This document shows, one piece after another, positions 9,167 to 18,111 of a stretch of 64,000 nt of DNA. A program made the translations under genes and the position numbers. The stretch comes from Nitratireductor sp. XY-223 (GTDB taxonomy: Bacteria; Pseudomonadota; Alphaproteobacteria; Rhizobiales; Rhizobiaceae). The notes beneath the pieces are model-generated. The model did no database searches and had not been told where the DNA came from. It saw nothing but the letters and a program-made list of their open reading frames with translations. Within the stretch, counting starts at the first letter, position 1; each line of letters opens with the position of its first letter. The stretch spans positions 310,001 through 374,000 of the forward strand of contig NZ_SPNT01000004.1 in the NCBI RefSeq assembly GCF_004959855.1, read 5' to 3'.

Positions 9167-11805
9167 TGCACGTTGCGGTTCAGGATGATCTGCGTTCGAT
9201 AGCAGAAGACCGGACAGCCTATGCCGACGGCCTGTGGGCGGAACTGCGCATTCTGTGGCGCAATATCCTGCTCAAGCGCGCCCCGCATGTTGCATCCTGG
9301 GCCGATGCCCCCTCCCCGACCGCCATCCCCTTGGGAAAAGAGGCCACGCCCTACCTTCAGGCACTGTCCATCTGGTTTCAACTGCAGCGTATCATCGAAG
9401 AAAACGCGGCCGTTCGCGACAGGCGCATGACCGAAACCATTCGGGGACCGGAAGCCGTCGAGGGCGGCTTCGCCGAAGCCCTGTCCTCCAACGCGATCAC
9501 CGCCGAACGTTTTCGGGACGTCGCCGGTGCCCTTTCTGTCGGCCCGACCCTGACCGCGCACCCGACGGAAGCCAAGCGTGTAACCGTGCTGGAGATTCAC
9601 CGCCGGATTTACCGTTGTCTCGTCAGCCTCGAGTCCCAACGATGGACCCCGACCGAAAGAGCCGAGCTGCTGCACGACATCGAAGCGGAAATCGACCTGC
9701 TTTGGCTTACCGGCGAGCTTCGCTTGACGCGTCCCAGTTTGAACGACGAGATCGAGTGGGGCTTCCAGTTTTTCCGCGACAGCATTTTCGAAGCGGTGCC
9801 GCAGGTTTTGGAACGCTTCGACCAGGCGACAAAACAGGCCTTTGGCGAAGCCGCCGATACCACACCGGAAATCCGCCTTCACAGCTGGATCGGCGGAGAT
9901 CGTGACGGCAATCCGAATGTCACGACGGAAATTACCGCCCAGGCGATACGGCGTGGCCGTGAACTTGCGCTCGAGCTTTATCAAAATTCGCTTGCCAAGG
10001 CCGCCGGCCGGCTCAGCATAAGCGATCAGATTCTGTCGCTTCCGGAGCCCCACCGGTCGCAGGTGCAGGCCTTGATAGAAGGCGGCCCCCAGACCGGCCG
10101 CAATCCCAACGAGCTCTTCCGGCAGGCCGCGTCGGCGATCGGGGACCGTTTGCAAAACGGGTCCTATGTGCATATCGGTCAGTTCCTCTCCGACCTCGAC
10201 ACGCTGGACGCGGCGCTGTGTGCCGTGGATGCCGAACCCCTGGCACGGCGTTATATCCGCCGGCTGCGCAGGTCCGCGTCGGTATTCGGTTTCCGGACCG
10301 CGACGCTGGATATCCGCCAGAATTCGACGGTCACGACCGCCGTCCTCTCGGAGATCTGGGAAAAACAGCCGGGCGCGGCACCGATCTACGGGACGAGCGC
10401 GTGGTCGGCGCGCCTGCGCCGGGAACTCGCTGACCCTGATTTGCAACGCCTCGACCCGGCCGGGCTGACGGATCAGGGGCGGGAACTGCTTCAGCTTCTG
10501 GCGCTGATGAATTCCATCTGCACAGAGCCGGATCCGAAGGCCGTCGGTCCTTTCATCCTGTCCATGACACGGTCCGCCGATGATATTCTCGGTGTCTACC
10601 TGCTCGCGCGTTATGCCGGCTTTGGGGCCGAAACGCTGGATCTTGCGGTCGTGCCGCTGTTCGAAACGATCGACGATCTGCGCAACGCTCCGTCCATCCT
10701 TCTGACCCTGCTTGACGTTCCGCTTGCCCGGCGCAGCCTCAAAACCAGGGGGCAGACAATCGAGGTCATGCTCGGCTATTCCGACAGCGGCAAGGATGGC
10801 GGTTTCTTCTGCTCGACCTGGGAGCTGGACCGGGCGCAGCGGAAAATCGCCTCGGCCCTGAAAACGCAAGGGTTTCACGCAGCCTTTTTCCACGGCCGCG
10901 GCGGGTCTGTCAGTCGTGGCGGCGCCCCCGCCGGTCGGGCCATAGCGGCGCAGCCCGCAGGAACGATATCGGGCCGGCTGCGTGTTACCGAACAGGGCGA
11001 GGTCGTCTCGGCGCAATATGCCAACCGCGGTACGGCCGCGGCGCATCTGGAGCTTTTGCTCGCCCATACGCTTCGGCACTCGGCCGAGCCCTGCGATACG
11101 CCTGCCCGTCCCGAATTCGAAGATGCGCTGGATGCGCTGTCGGGCCTGTCTCAGACGACCTATGTCTCGCTTCTCCAGATGCCGGGTTTCCTGAGCTATT
11201 TCCAGGAGGCGAGCCCGGTCGAGGAAATGGCGCGGCTGAAGATAGGTTCACGCCCTGCCCGCCGCTTCGGTGCCCAGAGCCTTGACGATCTGCGCGCCAT
11301 CCCGTGGGTGTTCGCCTGGTCGCAAAATCGCCACCTGATCACCGGCTGGTACGGCTTTGGTGCGGCGGTCCACAATTTTCGGCGTTTCCGCGGCGCGCGC
11401 GGCGACCAGGTCCTGCAAGATCTGCTGCGGGAATCGAGACTGTTCAGACTCATCGTCGACGAGATCGAAAAGGCGCTTTACCAGACGGACATGGCGATTG
11501 CCGGCGAGTACGCCTCACTGGTTGCCGACCCCAAAACACGCGAGACCATATTCGGTGCGATCAAGGCCGAATACGAACGGGCCTGCGACAGCGTGCGTTT
11601 CCTGACCAAGTCGCGGGCGATCGGGCGCCGTTTCCCCCGGTTTTGCGAAAGCTTTGACCGCAAACGCGCCGATCTTGACCGGATTAACGCCCTGCAGGTG
11701 GCGCTGCTGCGCGAATCGCGCGGCGGCGCCCAAGGCACCGCTGTGCCGGTGCCGCTCCTGCAATCCATGAACGCCGTATCGGCCGGCCTTGGCTGGACCG
11801 GCTAA
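9166..11805 (+). CDS. ppc: Phosphoenolpyruvate carboxylase
   Basis: 879 residues, full length for bacterial PEP carboxylase. Signature regions seen are LTAHPTEAKR (catalytic histidine region), HSWIGGDRDGNPNV, VMLGYSDSGKDGG, FHGRGGSVSRGGAP and the RAIPWVFAWSQNR block. It carboxylates PEP to oxaloacetate, the carbon-fixing step of the serine cycle between glycerate kinase/enolase and malate. It is coupled to hprA by a TGATG overlap. Serine-cycle PEPCs are often insensitive to acetyl-CoA; that is a family trait and cannot be judged here. Confidence 0.96.
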   Translation: MHVAVQDDLRSIAEDRTAYADGLWAELRILWRNILLKRAPHVASWADAPSPTAIPLGKEATPYLQALSIWFQLQRIIEENAAVRDRRMTETIRGPEAVEGGFAEALSSNAITAERFRDVAGALSVGPTLTAHPTEAKRVTVLEIHRRIYRCLVSLESQRWTPTERAELLHDIEAEIDLLWLTGELRLTRPSLNDEIEWGFQFFRDSIFEAVPQVLERFDQATKQAFGEAADTTPEIRLHSWIGGDRDGNPNVTTEITAQAIRRGRELALELYQNSLAKAAGRLSISDQILSLPEPHRSQVQALIEGGPQTGRNPNELFRQAASAIGDRLQNGSYVHIGQFLSDLDTLDAALCAVDAEPLARRYIRRLRRSASVFGFRTATLDIRQNSTVTTAVLSEIWEKQPGAAPIYGTSAWSARLRRELADPDLQRLDPAGLTDQGRELLQLLALMNSICTEPDPKAVGPFILSMTRSADDILGVYLLARYAGFGAETLDLAVVPLFETIDDLRNAPSILLTLLDVPLARRSLKTRGQTIEVMLGYSDSGKDGGFFCSTWELDRAQRKIASALKTQGFHAAFFHGRGGSVSRGGAPAGRAIAAQPAGTISGRLRVTEQGEVVSAQYANRGTAAAHLELLLAHTLRHSAEPCDTPARPEFEDALDALSGLSQTTYVSLLQMPGFLSYFQEASPVEEMARLKIGSRPARRFGAQSLDDLRAIPWVFAWSQNRHLITGWYGFGAAVHNFRRFRGARGDQVLQDLLRESRLFRLIVDEIEKALYQTDMAIAGEYASLVADPKTRETIFGAIKAEYERACDSVRFLTKSRAIGRRFPRFCESFDRKRADLDRINALQVALLRESRGGAQGTAVPVPLLQSMNAVSAGLGWTG

Positions 11806-11826
11806 CAAATGCAGGAGGCCTGTACC

Positions 11827-13137
11827 GTGAATACACACCACCGTTTCGATGGCTTTTTCACCGAATCCCTCGCTAGCCGCGACCCCGAGCTTCAGGCCGC
11901 GATCATGGGCGAGCTTGGCCGGCAACGCGACGAGATCGAGCTGATCGCATCGGAGAACATCGTTTCCGCAGCCGTCATGGAAGCCCAGGGCTCGGTTCTG
12001 ACCAACAAATATGCCGAAGGCTATCCCGGCCGGCGCTACTATGGCGGCTGCAAATATGTCGACGTGGCCGAGAACCTGGCCATCGACCGCGCCAAGCAGC
12101 TGTTCGGCTGCGAGTTCGCCAATGTGCAGCCCAATTCCGGCTCGCAAGCCAACCAGGGCGTGTTCCTGGCCCTGCTGCAGCCGGGCGACACCATCCTCGG
12201 CATGAATCTCGCTTCCGGCGGCCACCTGACCCACGGTGCCGCGCCGAACCAGTCGGGCAAGTGGTTCAATTCCGTGCAATACGGCGTGCGCCGCGAAGAC
12301 AACCTGATCGACTATGACGAGATCGAAGCGCTGGCGAGGGGGCACTTCCCGAAGCTAATCATCGCCGGCGGCTCGGCTATTCCGCGCGTCATCGACTTTG
12401 CCCGCATGCGCGAGATCGCCGACATGGTCGGCGCCTACCTGCTCGTCGACATGGCCCACTTTGCCGGGCTGGTCGCCGCCGGCGAGCACCCTTCGCCATT
12501 CCCCCACGCCCATGTGGCGACCACCACCACCCACAAAACCCTGCGCGGTCCGCGCGGCGGGATGATCCTGACCAATGACGAGACCATCGCCAAAAAGGTC
12601 AATTCGGCGATCTTTCCGGGCATCCAGGGCGGCCCGCTGATGCATGTGATCGCGGCCAAGGCGGCGGCCTTCGGCGAGGCGCTGCGCCCCGAGTTCAAGG
12701 ATTACATGCGCCAGGTGCGCGCAAATGCCGACGCACTGGCCGACCAGCTGATCAAGGGCGGTCTGGACATCGTCACCGGCGGCACGGACACGCACGTAAT
12801 GCTGGTTGACCTGCGGCCCAAGGGCGTGACCGGCAACATCGCGGACAAGGCTCTCGGCCGCGCCAATATCACCACCAACAAGAACGGAATCCCGTTTGAC
12901 CCGGAAAAGCCGACAGTGACCTCGGGCATCCGCCTGGGCACCCCCGCGGGCACGACCCGCGGCTTCGGCCAGGCGGAATTTCGCGAGATTGCCGATCTGA
13001 TCGTCGAAGTGCTCGACGGCCTGGCCGTCAACGGCGAAGACGGCAACGCGGACGTCGAGGCACGTGTGCGCGCCAAGGTGGCTGACCTGTGCGCGCGCTT
13101 CCCGATCTATGAGCAAGCGCAATTCCGAGGAGCCTGA
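11827..13137 (+). CDS. glyA: Serine hydroxymethyltransferase
   Basis: 436 residues. It transfers a C1 unit from methylene-tetrahydrofolate to glycine, giving serine, the C1 entry point of the cycle. Family segments are [35 protein letters not shown] and the PLP lysine in [17 protein letters not shown] 11827 is preferred because AGGAGG at 11813-11818 lies eight bases upstream; an upstream in-frame ATG at 11809 sits before that site. A housekeeping copy may exist elsewhere; this one is embedded in the C1 operon. Confidence 0.95.
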   Translation: MNTHHRFDGFFTESLASRDPELQAAIMGELGRQRDEIELIASENIVSAAVMEAQGSVLTNKYAEGYPGRRYYGGCKYVDVAENLAIDRAKQLFGCEFANVQPNSGSQANQGVFLALLQPGDTILGMNLASGGHLTHGAAPNQSGKWFNSVQYGVRREDNLIDYDEIEALARGHFPKLIIAGGSAIPRVIDFARMREIADMVGAYLLVDMAHFAGLVAAGEHPSPFPHAHVATTTTHKTLRGPRGGMILTNDETIAKKVNSAIFPGIQGGPLMHVIAAKAAAFGEALRPEFKDYMRQVRANADALADQLIKGGLDIVTGGTDTHVMLVDLRPKGVTGNIADKALGRANITTNKNGIPFDPEKPTVTSGIRLGTPAGTTRGFGQAEFREIADLIVEVLDGLAVNGEDGNADVEARVRAKVADLCARFPIYEQAQFRGA

Positions 13138-13140
13138 AAC

Positions 13141-14118
13141 ATGAGTTTTTTTGCCGTCGAGCAGGCGCCCGCGCGCCTTAATCGCAGTGAACTGGCCGTT
13201 CCGGGCAGCCAACCGCAAATGTTTGAAAAGGCGGCACAATCCGATGCCGATGTCATTTTTCTCGATCTCGAGGATGCGGTGGCGCCCGATGAAAAGGAAC
13301 AGGCGCGCAGGAACATCATTCAGGCCCTGAACGAAGTCGACTGGGGCAGCAAGACCATGTCGATCCGCATCAACGGCCTCGATACGCACTACATGTACCG
13401 GGACGTGGTGGATATCGTCGAACAGGCCGGCGAGCGCCTGGACCTCATCATGATCCCCAAGGTGGGAACCGCGGCCGATGTCTATGCAGTCGACATGATG
13501 GTCACCCAGATCGAAGACGCCAAGGGCTACAAGAAGCGGATCGGTTTCGAGCACATCATCGAGACCGCGCTCGGCATGCAGAATGTGAATGAGATCGCCT
13601 CGGCGTCGAAGCGCAACGAAAGCCTGCATTTCGGCGTCGCCGATTATGCCGCCAGCACGCGTGCCCGCACCACGATCATCGGCGGCGTCAATCCCGACTA
13701 TTCAGTGCTGACCGATCCCGCCAACGACGGCAGCCGCGACGTGCACTGGGGCGACATGTGGCATTATGCGCTGGCTCGAATGGTCGTTGCGGCGCGCGCC
13801 AACGGTCTGCGCCCGATCGACGGACCGTTCGGCGATTTCCAGGACCCCGACGGTTATCGTGCGGCCGCCCGGCGTGCCGCCGTATTGGGCTGTGAAGGCA
13901 AGTGGGCCATCCACCCCAGCCAGATCGCGCTTGCCAACGGGGTGATGAGCCCGTCTGACGCCGAGGTCACCAAGGCCCACCGCATCCTGGAAGCCATGGC
14001 GGAGGCCGAAGCGGCCGGCAGGGGCGCGGTGTCGCTGGACGGTCGCCTGATCGACTACGCATCCATCCGGCAGGCCGAGGTGATGGTCGAGAAATCCCGC
14101 CAGATCGCCGCCGGCTGA
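13141..14118 (+). CDS. mcl: L-malyl-CoA/beta-methylmalyl-CoA lyase
   Basis: 325 residues, HpcH/HpaI-CitE superfamily. It cleaves malyl-CoA to acetyl-CoA and glyoxylate, closing the serine cycle. Motifs include the start of the TIM barrel (RSELAVPGSQPQM), the metal-binding FLDLEDAVAPDEK, LDLIMIPKVG, FEHIIETALG and the CoA-contact region GKWAIHPSQI. GAGGAG at 13127-13132 precedes the ATG, three bases after the glyA stop. Its place beside mtkAB fixes malyl-CoA lyase rather than citrate lyase activity. Confidence 0.94.
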   Translation: MSFFAVEQAPARLNRSELAVPGSQPQMFEKAAQSDADVIFLDLEDAVAPDEKEQARRNIIQALNEVDWGSKTMSIRINGLDTHYMYRDVVDIVEQAGERLDLIMIPKVGTAADVYAVDMMVTQIEDAKGYKKRIGFEHIIETALGMQNVNEIASASKRNESLHFGVADYAASTRARTTIIGGVNPDYSVLTDPANDGSRDVHWGDMWHYALARMVVAARANGLRPIDGPFGDFQDPDGYRAAARRAAVLGCEGKWAIHPSQIALANGVMSPSDAEVTKAHRILEAMAEAEAAGRGAVSLDGRLIDYASIRQAEVMVEKSRQIAAG

Positions 14119-14140
14119 TCCGCGCGTCGCGGTGCGGAAG

Positions 14141-15400
14141 ATGGTCGATCTTCGCGGCAGGGCCCGGGCGATCTTCGACCGGGCGGTCGAGGCCGCGAAC
14201 CCGTCACTTGCCTTGCGAAACCGATTGGCATCGCAACCGTTTCCGGTGCCGGCAAGCGGTGGGCGTACCATATTGATCGCCATCGGCAAGGCCGCGCCCG
14301 CCATGCTTTCGGAGGCCCTCGACCACGTGGCCGGCGAGCGCGAGGCGATTGCCGTTACCAATTACGAGAACGACGTGCAGGTGCCGGGCGCCACCGTCAT
14401 CCGGGCCGGACATCCCGTGCCGGACCAAAACGGACTGTCGGCGGGCCGGCACATAATCGGCCTGCTTTCTTCCGCGACGTCCAAGGATCACGTGATTGCA
14501 CTCATCTCCGGCGGGGGCTCCGCGCTGGTTCCGGCGCCTGTGGACGGCGTCAGCCTTGAAGACAAGGCGGAGGTTAACCGGCTGCTGCTGTCCTGCGGGA
14601 TGGATATTGTGGCCATGAACCTCGTCCGTCAGCAACTGAGCAGGCTGAAGGGCGGCGGCCTGCCAAGGCTTGCGGCACCCGCTGCGGTGACGGCCTATAT
14701 CCTTTCCGATGTGATCGGCGATGACCTGCGCGCAGTCGCCAGCGGCCCGACCGTTTCGCCGATCGGCACACGGGCCGAGGCGCGGCAAGCCTGCAAAGAG
14801 GCGGGTATCTGGAACGGCCTGCCCGCATCCGTGCGCGCTCACCTGGAGCGAGACGAAGAGAAAATGAACTCCTTTCCCGAGGCCGGCAACCATCTGATCG
14901 GGTCCAACCGCCTCAGCCTGATGGCCGCCCGGAGCGAAGCCGGGAAGGACTTCGAGGCAAGGATCGTGTCCGACCGCCTGACAGGTGACGTGTCGATTGC
15001 CGCCGATACGATCATGCAGGCGGTTCGCACCGCGCCAACCGGAACGCCCCTCGCCCTCCTTTTTGGCGGCGAGACCACGGTGCAGGTCACCGGCAACGGA
15101 ACCGGCGGGCGAAATCAGGAGCTGGCGCTGCGCATCGCAATGCTGGCCGACACACTCGGCGAAGACAGGGACTGGGTTTTCCTGAGCGGCGGAACCGACG
15201 GGCGGGACGGACCGACCGAGGCCGCCGGTGGTTTTGTCGATGCGCAAACCTGCGCGCGCATTATCGGATCGGGCTGGGATCCGGCAGCGATGCTTGCAAA
15301 AAATGACAGCAACGCGGCGCTGGCCGCGGCGAATGATCTTTTGCTGACCGGCTCGACCGGTACCAACGTCGCCGACATTCAAGTGTTTTTGCGGACGTGA
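14141..15400 (+). CDS. gck: Glycerate 2-kinase (MOFRL/GckA type)
   Basis: 419 residues from ATG 14141; an in-frame GTG at 14132 is also possible and neither has a strong ribosome site. Family marks are AIGKAAPAML, the glycine-rich LISGGGSALVPAP, LSRLKGGGLPRLA, and the C-terminal MOFRL region FGGETTVQVTGNGTGGRNQELALR followed by SGGTDGRDGPTEAAGGFVD. It phosphorylates glycerate from HprA to 2-phosphoglycerate, leading via enolase to PEP for Ppc. It is the last recognisable serine-cycle gene here. Confidence 0.93.
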   Translation: MVDLRGRARAIFDRAVEAANPSLALRNRLASQPFPVPASGGRTILIAIGKAAPAMLSEALDHVAGEREAIAVTNYENDVQVPGATVIRAGHPVPDQNGLSAGRHIIGLLSSATSKDHVIALISGGGSALVPAPVDGVSLEDKAEVNRLLLSCGMDIVAMNLVRQQLSRLKGGGLPRLAAPAAVTAYILSDVIGDDLRAVASGPTVSPIGTRAEARQACKEAGIWNGLPASVRAHLERDEEKMNSFPEAGNHLIGSNRLSLMAARSEAGKDFEARIVSDRLTGDVSIAADTIMQAVRTAPTGTPLALLFGGETTVQVTGNGTGGRNQELALRIAMLADTLGEDRDWVFLSGGTDGRDGPTEAAGGFVDAQTCARIIGSGWDPAAMLAKNDSNAALAAANDLLLTGSTGTNVADIQVFLRT

Positions 15401-15429
15401 GAGAATCTGGAAATCAGTGGGAGGCATCG

Positions 15430-15846
15430 ATGACAATTGCGCAGATGAACTGGGGCCGGATGAGATATGCACCGGACGATCCGCGATTGGCCGAGTTCAT
15501 GGACAGTCTTGAATCCGTCTACCGGAAGGCGGAAGCGCATCCCGGGTTTATCTGGCGCATGCCGGATGAGGAAGCCGCCAGTCAGCTCGCCGCATTGGGC
15601 TATGACGATCGCTTTTCCGCGACGGTATCGGTCTGGCGGTCTGTCGAAGATCTTCGTGATTACACATTCGGCCCGGACCACGGCTCGTTCTTCGAGAGGC
15701 GGGCGGAATGGTTTGAGGATATCGATGAACCGCGCCTGGTTATCTGGGAGGTGGAAGAAACGGCGCGGCCGAGCTTCAAGGATGCATTCGACCGCCTGGA
15801 ATTGCTGAAGACCGGCGGAGCTTCCGGTGAGGCATACGCGTGGTAG
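15430..15846 (+). CDS. DUF3291 domain protein
   Basis: 138 residues with the DUF3291 pattern: a first strand IAQMNWGRMR, HPGFIWRMP, a variable part, then SVWRSVEDLRDYTFGPDHGSFFERRAEWFE. The fold is predicted to be dimeric alpha/beta barrel-like (related to antibiotic biosynthesis monooxygenases), with unknown function. ATG 15430 has GGGAGG just before it. It follows gck closely (29 bases), so it may be the operon's last member or a passenger. Confidence 0.8.
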   Translation: MTIAQMNWGRMRYAPDDPRLAEFMDSLESVYRKAEAHPGFIWRMPDEEAASQLAALGYDDRFSATVSVWRSVEDLRDYTFGPDHGSFFERRAEWFEDIDEPRLVIWEVEETARPSFKDAFDRLELLKTGGASGEAYAW

Positions 15847-15973
15847 AGCGACGGAGCCACGCTTTATCTGTCCGATCCGTCGAAAAACAAACGGAACGCG
15901 TGGCGCCTCTTGCAGCAACGCACGGCAACGGAGCAAATTGACATTCACTGCGACCGTAAAGGGGCCGCAATCG

Positions 15974-16729
15974 TCAAATCATCAATGCCTTGCTCACCAT
16001 CGCTTGCTTGTTCGGATATTGTGAAACGTCGACGCCATGGTCCGCCAGCGCATCACTGAGTTCTTGTTCGCTCAAGGCTTCTATCGCCTCAGTCGTCATT
16101 TTCATGAAGTTGATGCGGCGTTTGAGCGGGCCGTTTGTCTCACCGAAAATATGCCGATCCTCAAACGCGAACTCATCCGCGTATTTGGTCATGAAGTAAG
16201 CGAGAAATGTGTTGATGCTGGTTCGGACGCGGGGATCAGCCGACATTAAATCAGATGAGGCATCAAGCGTATTGCGCATCAGAGTAACCCACCGCTCCGC
16301 CCCATTGTCGTTCATCAGCGCCATCGCATTGTGCATGTGATGAAAGCTCAGTCGGAACTCCGCGCCGTGATAGTAGGGCCCGCCGCCCATCACATCGATC
16401 CACATCGACGCCTGGGTGCTTACATGATGGCCAAGTCCGCCAACGCGCTCGAAAACTGAAGTAAACCAGGGCTCATCCGCAAAGACCCGTTCGTAGAACC
16501 GAAGCACGATGCCGACAATCGGGTCTTGCCCGAGGACAGAGTAGAGCTGCCAAAACTGAATAGGCTTCGAGACGTCGCTGGGGGCAGTCAGCGAGACGAT
16601 TTCGGGCAGCCGATGCGCATCTGACGGCAGCAACCCCTTCTCGATTGCCGCAGTGATATAGGCCTGCTGAATCTTCTCGCTCATGTAGCCATGGCGGGTA
16701 GGAAATTTAGGAAGGTCAACACCGGTCAT
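15974..16729 (-). CDS. Truncated-hemoglobin-like protein
   Basis: 251 residues from ATG 16729; the frame extends to 16921, but that extension is Arg/Ser-rich and looks non-coding, and ATG 16684 is another choice. The core, about residues 55-185, resembles group II truncated globins: FWQLYSVLGQDPIVGIVLRFYERVFADEPWF, then GGGPYYHG and a His-rich segment FHHMHNAM holding the probable proximal haem histidine. The roughly 60-residue C-terminal tail is longer than in most truncated globins. Downstream of DUF924 and probably in the same leftward operon. Oxygen or NO chemistry for the upstream catabolic genes is a guess. Confidence 0.75.
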   Translation of the reverse strand: MTGVDLPKFPTRHGYMSEKIQQAYITAAIEKGLLPSDAHRLPEIVSLTAPSDVSKPIQFWQLYSVLGQDPIVGIVLRFYERVFADEPWFTSVFERVGGLGHHVSTQASMWIDVMGGGPYYHGAEFRLSFHHMHNAMALMNDNGAERWVTLMRNTLDASSDLMSADPRVRTSINTFLAYFMTKYADEFAFEDRHIFGETNGPLKRRINFMKMTTEAIEALSEQELSDALADHGVDVSQYPNKQAMVSKALMI

Positions 16730-16811
16730 GAGGTGGTTTCCAAGAGCTTCACGGCCATGATCATCGGGAGATCGCTGGCCGCTGCCGGACAACAGGTAAT
16801 GCTTCGCACAA

Positions 16812-17450
16812 TCAGGCCTCTGCCTTCGGGAGATGCGGAAAGTCTCCCTTCTCGATGTAGATCTCCTCCTCGGCACTCGAAACTCTGCCAAGATGCGCAT
16901 TCCTGTGAGGGTGCCGCCCAAAGCGTTCGATCACAGACCGGACGTGTGCATTTTGCCCGCGCAACCGTTCAGCGATTTCTGAGAGCTGCGGTGGAATCTC
17001 CGCAATCACGACCTCCGTCAGTTTTTCCATAAGGGCGATTCGATCCAAATGATCGGGCCCCTCGCAGTGACTGAGCGCGATGAGGTAGAACATCTTTTTC
17101 CAGGGTTTGACAGCCGCGAAATGCCCCATTTCGATCCCCTCCAGAATAAGCAGATTCGCCTTGATGTCCTGGGCATAGGCCGCCGGCGTATCCCGCCACA
17201 GGGATCGCGGAAACTGGTCCAGTGCAATGAGAAGCGCCACCCTTCCCTCCGCCGTCTCCGTCCAGTGGTCCAATTCACTCCGTGCGGCGGCAAGCGTCAA
17301 ATCGGCAAAATCGCGTGCGATAATCTGGTCCATTCCGCCATACATGCGAACTTTGATCCACTCGGAAAATCGCTCCGCGCTCTCCCAGAAGGGTTCATTT
17401 GGAAACCAAAGGTCCAGGACCGGTTCTGGCCGATAATCTTCATTGTCCAT
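16812..17450 (-). CDS. DUF924 family protein
   Basis: 212 residues matching DUF924: VLDLWFP at the N-terminus, ALLIALDQFPRSLWRDTPAAYAQD in the middle, KMFYLIALSHCEG, and the C-terminal RFGRHPHRNAHLGRVSSAEE. The fold is helical and TPR-like; no biochemical function is established. It lies 82 bases upstream of the globin on the same strand. Unusually for the family, the middle block reads LIALSHCEG where family members usually have a Pro-x-x-His-Ser-Glu type sequence. Confidence 0.82.
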   Translation of the reverse strand: MDNEDYRPEPVLDLWFPNEPFWESAERFSEWIKVRMYGGMDQIIARDFADLTLAAARSELDHWTETAEGRVALLIALDQFPRSLWRDTPAAYAQDIKANLLILEGIEMGHFAAVKPWKKMFYLIALSHCEGPDHLDRIALMEKLTEVVIAEIPPQLSEIAERLRGQNAHVRSVIERFGRHPHRNAHLGRVSSAEEEIYIEKGDFPHLPKAEA

Positions 17451-17509
17451 TGTTCAAGTGTCCTTCGGGGAGAACCTGCAATGACGCCCCATTACCTGTG
17501 AAAAGACCC

Positions 17510-17613
17510 CATGTCTTTGGGCCGTGTTCGGATAAAGCCCAGCGAGGTATCGACTGTCGGATGTCGCGATGCCCTCCGGCCCCTGCAATAGCCAAACAGC
17601 AAAAGCCCTGACC
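17510..17613 (-). pseudogene. Decayed C-terminal remnant of a VOC-family gene
   Basis: The bases between the thioesterase and DUF924 genes align by eye with 18158-18280, the 3' end of the intact VOC gene at 18112-18642. They share ATG(C)TTTTGGGCCG-type sequence, GAGGTATCGAC-GTCGGAT, CCGGCCC-TGCAATAG and CAGCAAAAGCC/CAGCAGAAGCC, with small substitutions and a gap of about 25 bases. Translated on the minus strand it still reads PTVDTS, as in the intact protein, but the frame is broken and the N-terminal part is gone. It is best read as the relic of a duplicated neighbour. Confidence 0.7.
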
Positions 17614-17615
17614 GC

Positions 17616-18086
17616 TCAAGCGTCCAGGACCAAACAAGTCGTGCTTGCGTGCGCATAGATTGTTCCATGCTTGTCCAGCAGGCGTGCTTCGGCAGTGCCG
17701 GTCCGTCCACCGACATGCACGGCGTGTGCTTCGCAGTGAAAGGTATCTGCGCCAGGGTGAATGGCGCGCACCATGTTAACTTTGGTTTCAAGCGTGGTGA
17801 ACACCTTTCCGGCCGGCAACTTTGTCTGAACGGCCGCACCCAATGCAGAGTCGACTACGGTCATCGCCCAACCACCATGCACAACACCTAGATGGTTCAA
17901 GTGACAGTCATCCGGCACACAATCCAAGACAACCCTGCCATCCTCAACCGTCGCCAGCTTGAAGTTCATGTTCCGCGCCATGTTGGGCTGCGGAAACCCG
18001 CGCTCCATGGCGTGTTCAAGAAATTCAAGGCCAGAAAGTTCTTTCATGGCTTCCGCAAAATTTGTGACTTGGGAAGAATTGGTCAT
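17616..18086 (-). CDS. PaaI-family hotdog thioesterase
   Basis: 156 residues from ATG 18086; the frame runs further upstream but through the spacer after the VOC gene. The hotdog motif NHLGVVHGGWAMTVVDSALGAAV contains the typical His-Gly-Gly and the catalytic Asp region of PaaI-like enzymes, and RTGTAEARLLD closes the sheet. It hydrolyses acyl-CoA or aryl-CoA esters. It lies 25 bases after the VOC gene in the same direction and probably works with the acyl-CoA synthetase of this regulon, removing CoA from products or dead-end esters. Confidence 0.85.
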   Translation of the reverse strand: MTNSSQVTNFAEAMKELSGLEFLEHAMERGFPQPNMARNMNFKLATVEDGRVVLDCVPDDCHLNHLGVVHGGWAMTVVDSALGAAVQTKLPAGKVFTTLETKVNMVRAIHPGADTFHCEAHAVHVGGRTGTAEARLLDKHGTIYAHASTTCLVLDA

Positions 18087-18111
18087 TCTGGATTTCCCAT
18101 GTTGTGTGCGT

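Noticed and set aside
15838-15862. GCGTGG...CCACGC stem at the end of the DUF3291 gene as a terminator
   Set aside because: The stem is only six pairs with a 13-base loop and a poor T-run, and it overlaps the stop codon.
15899-15907. Short TGGCGC match to the 3' end of tRNA-Arg as a possible second att site
   Set aside because: Only about six bases match, which is expected by chance in this composition, and no integrase gene was found.
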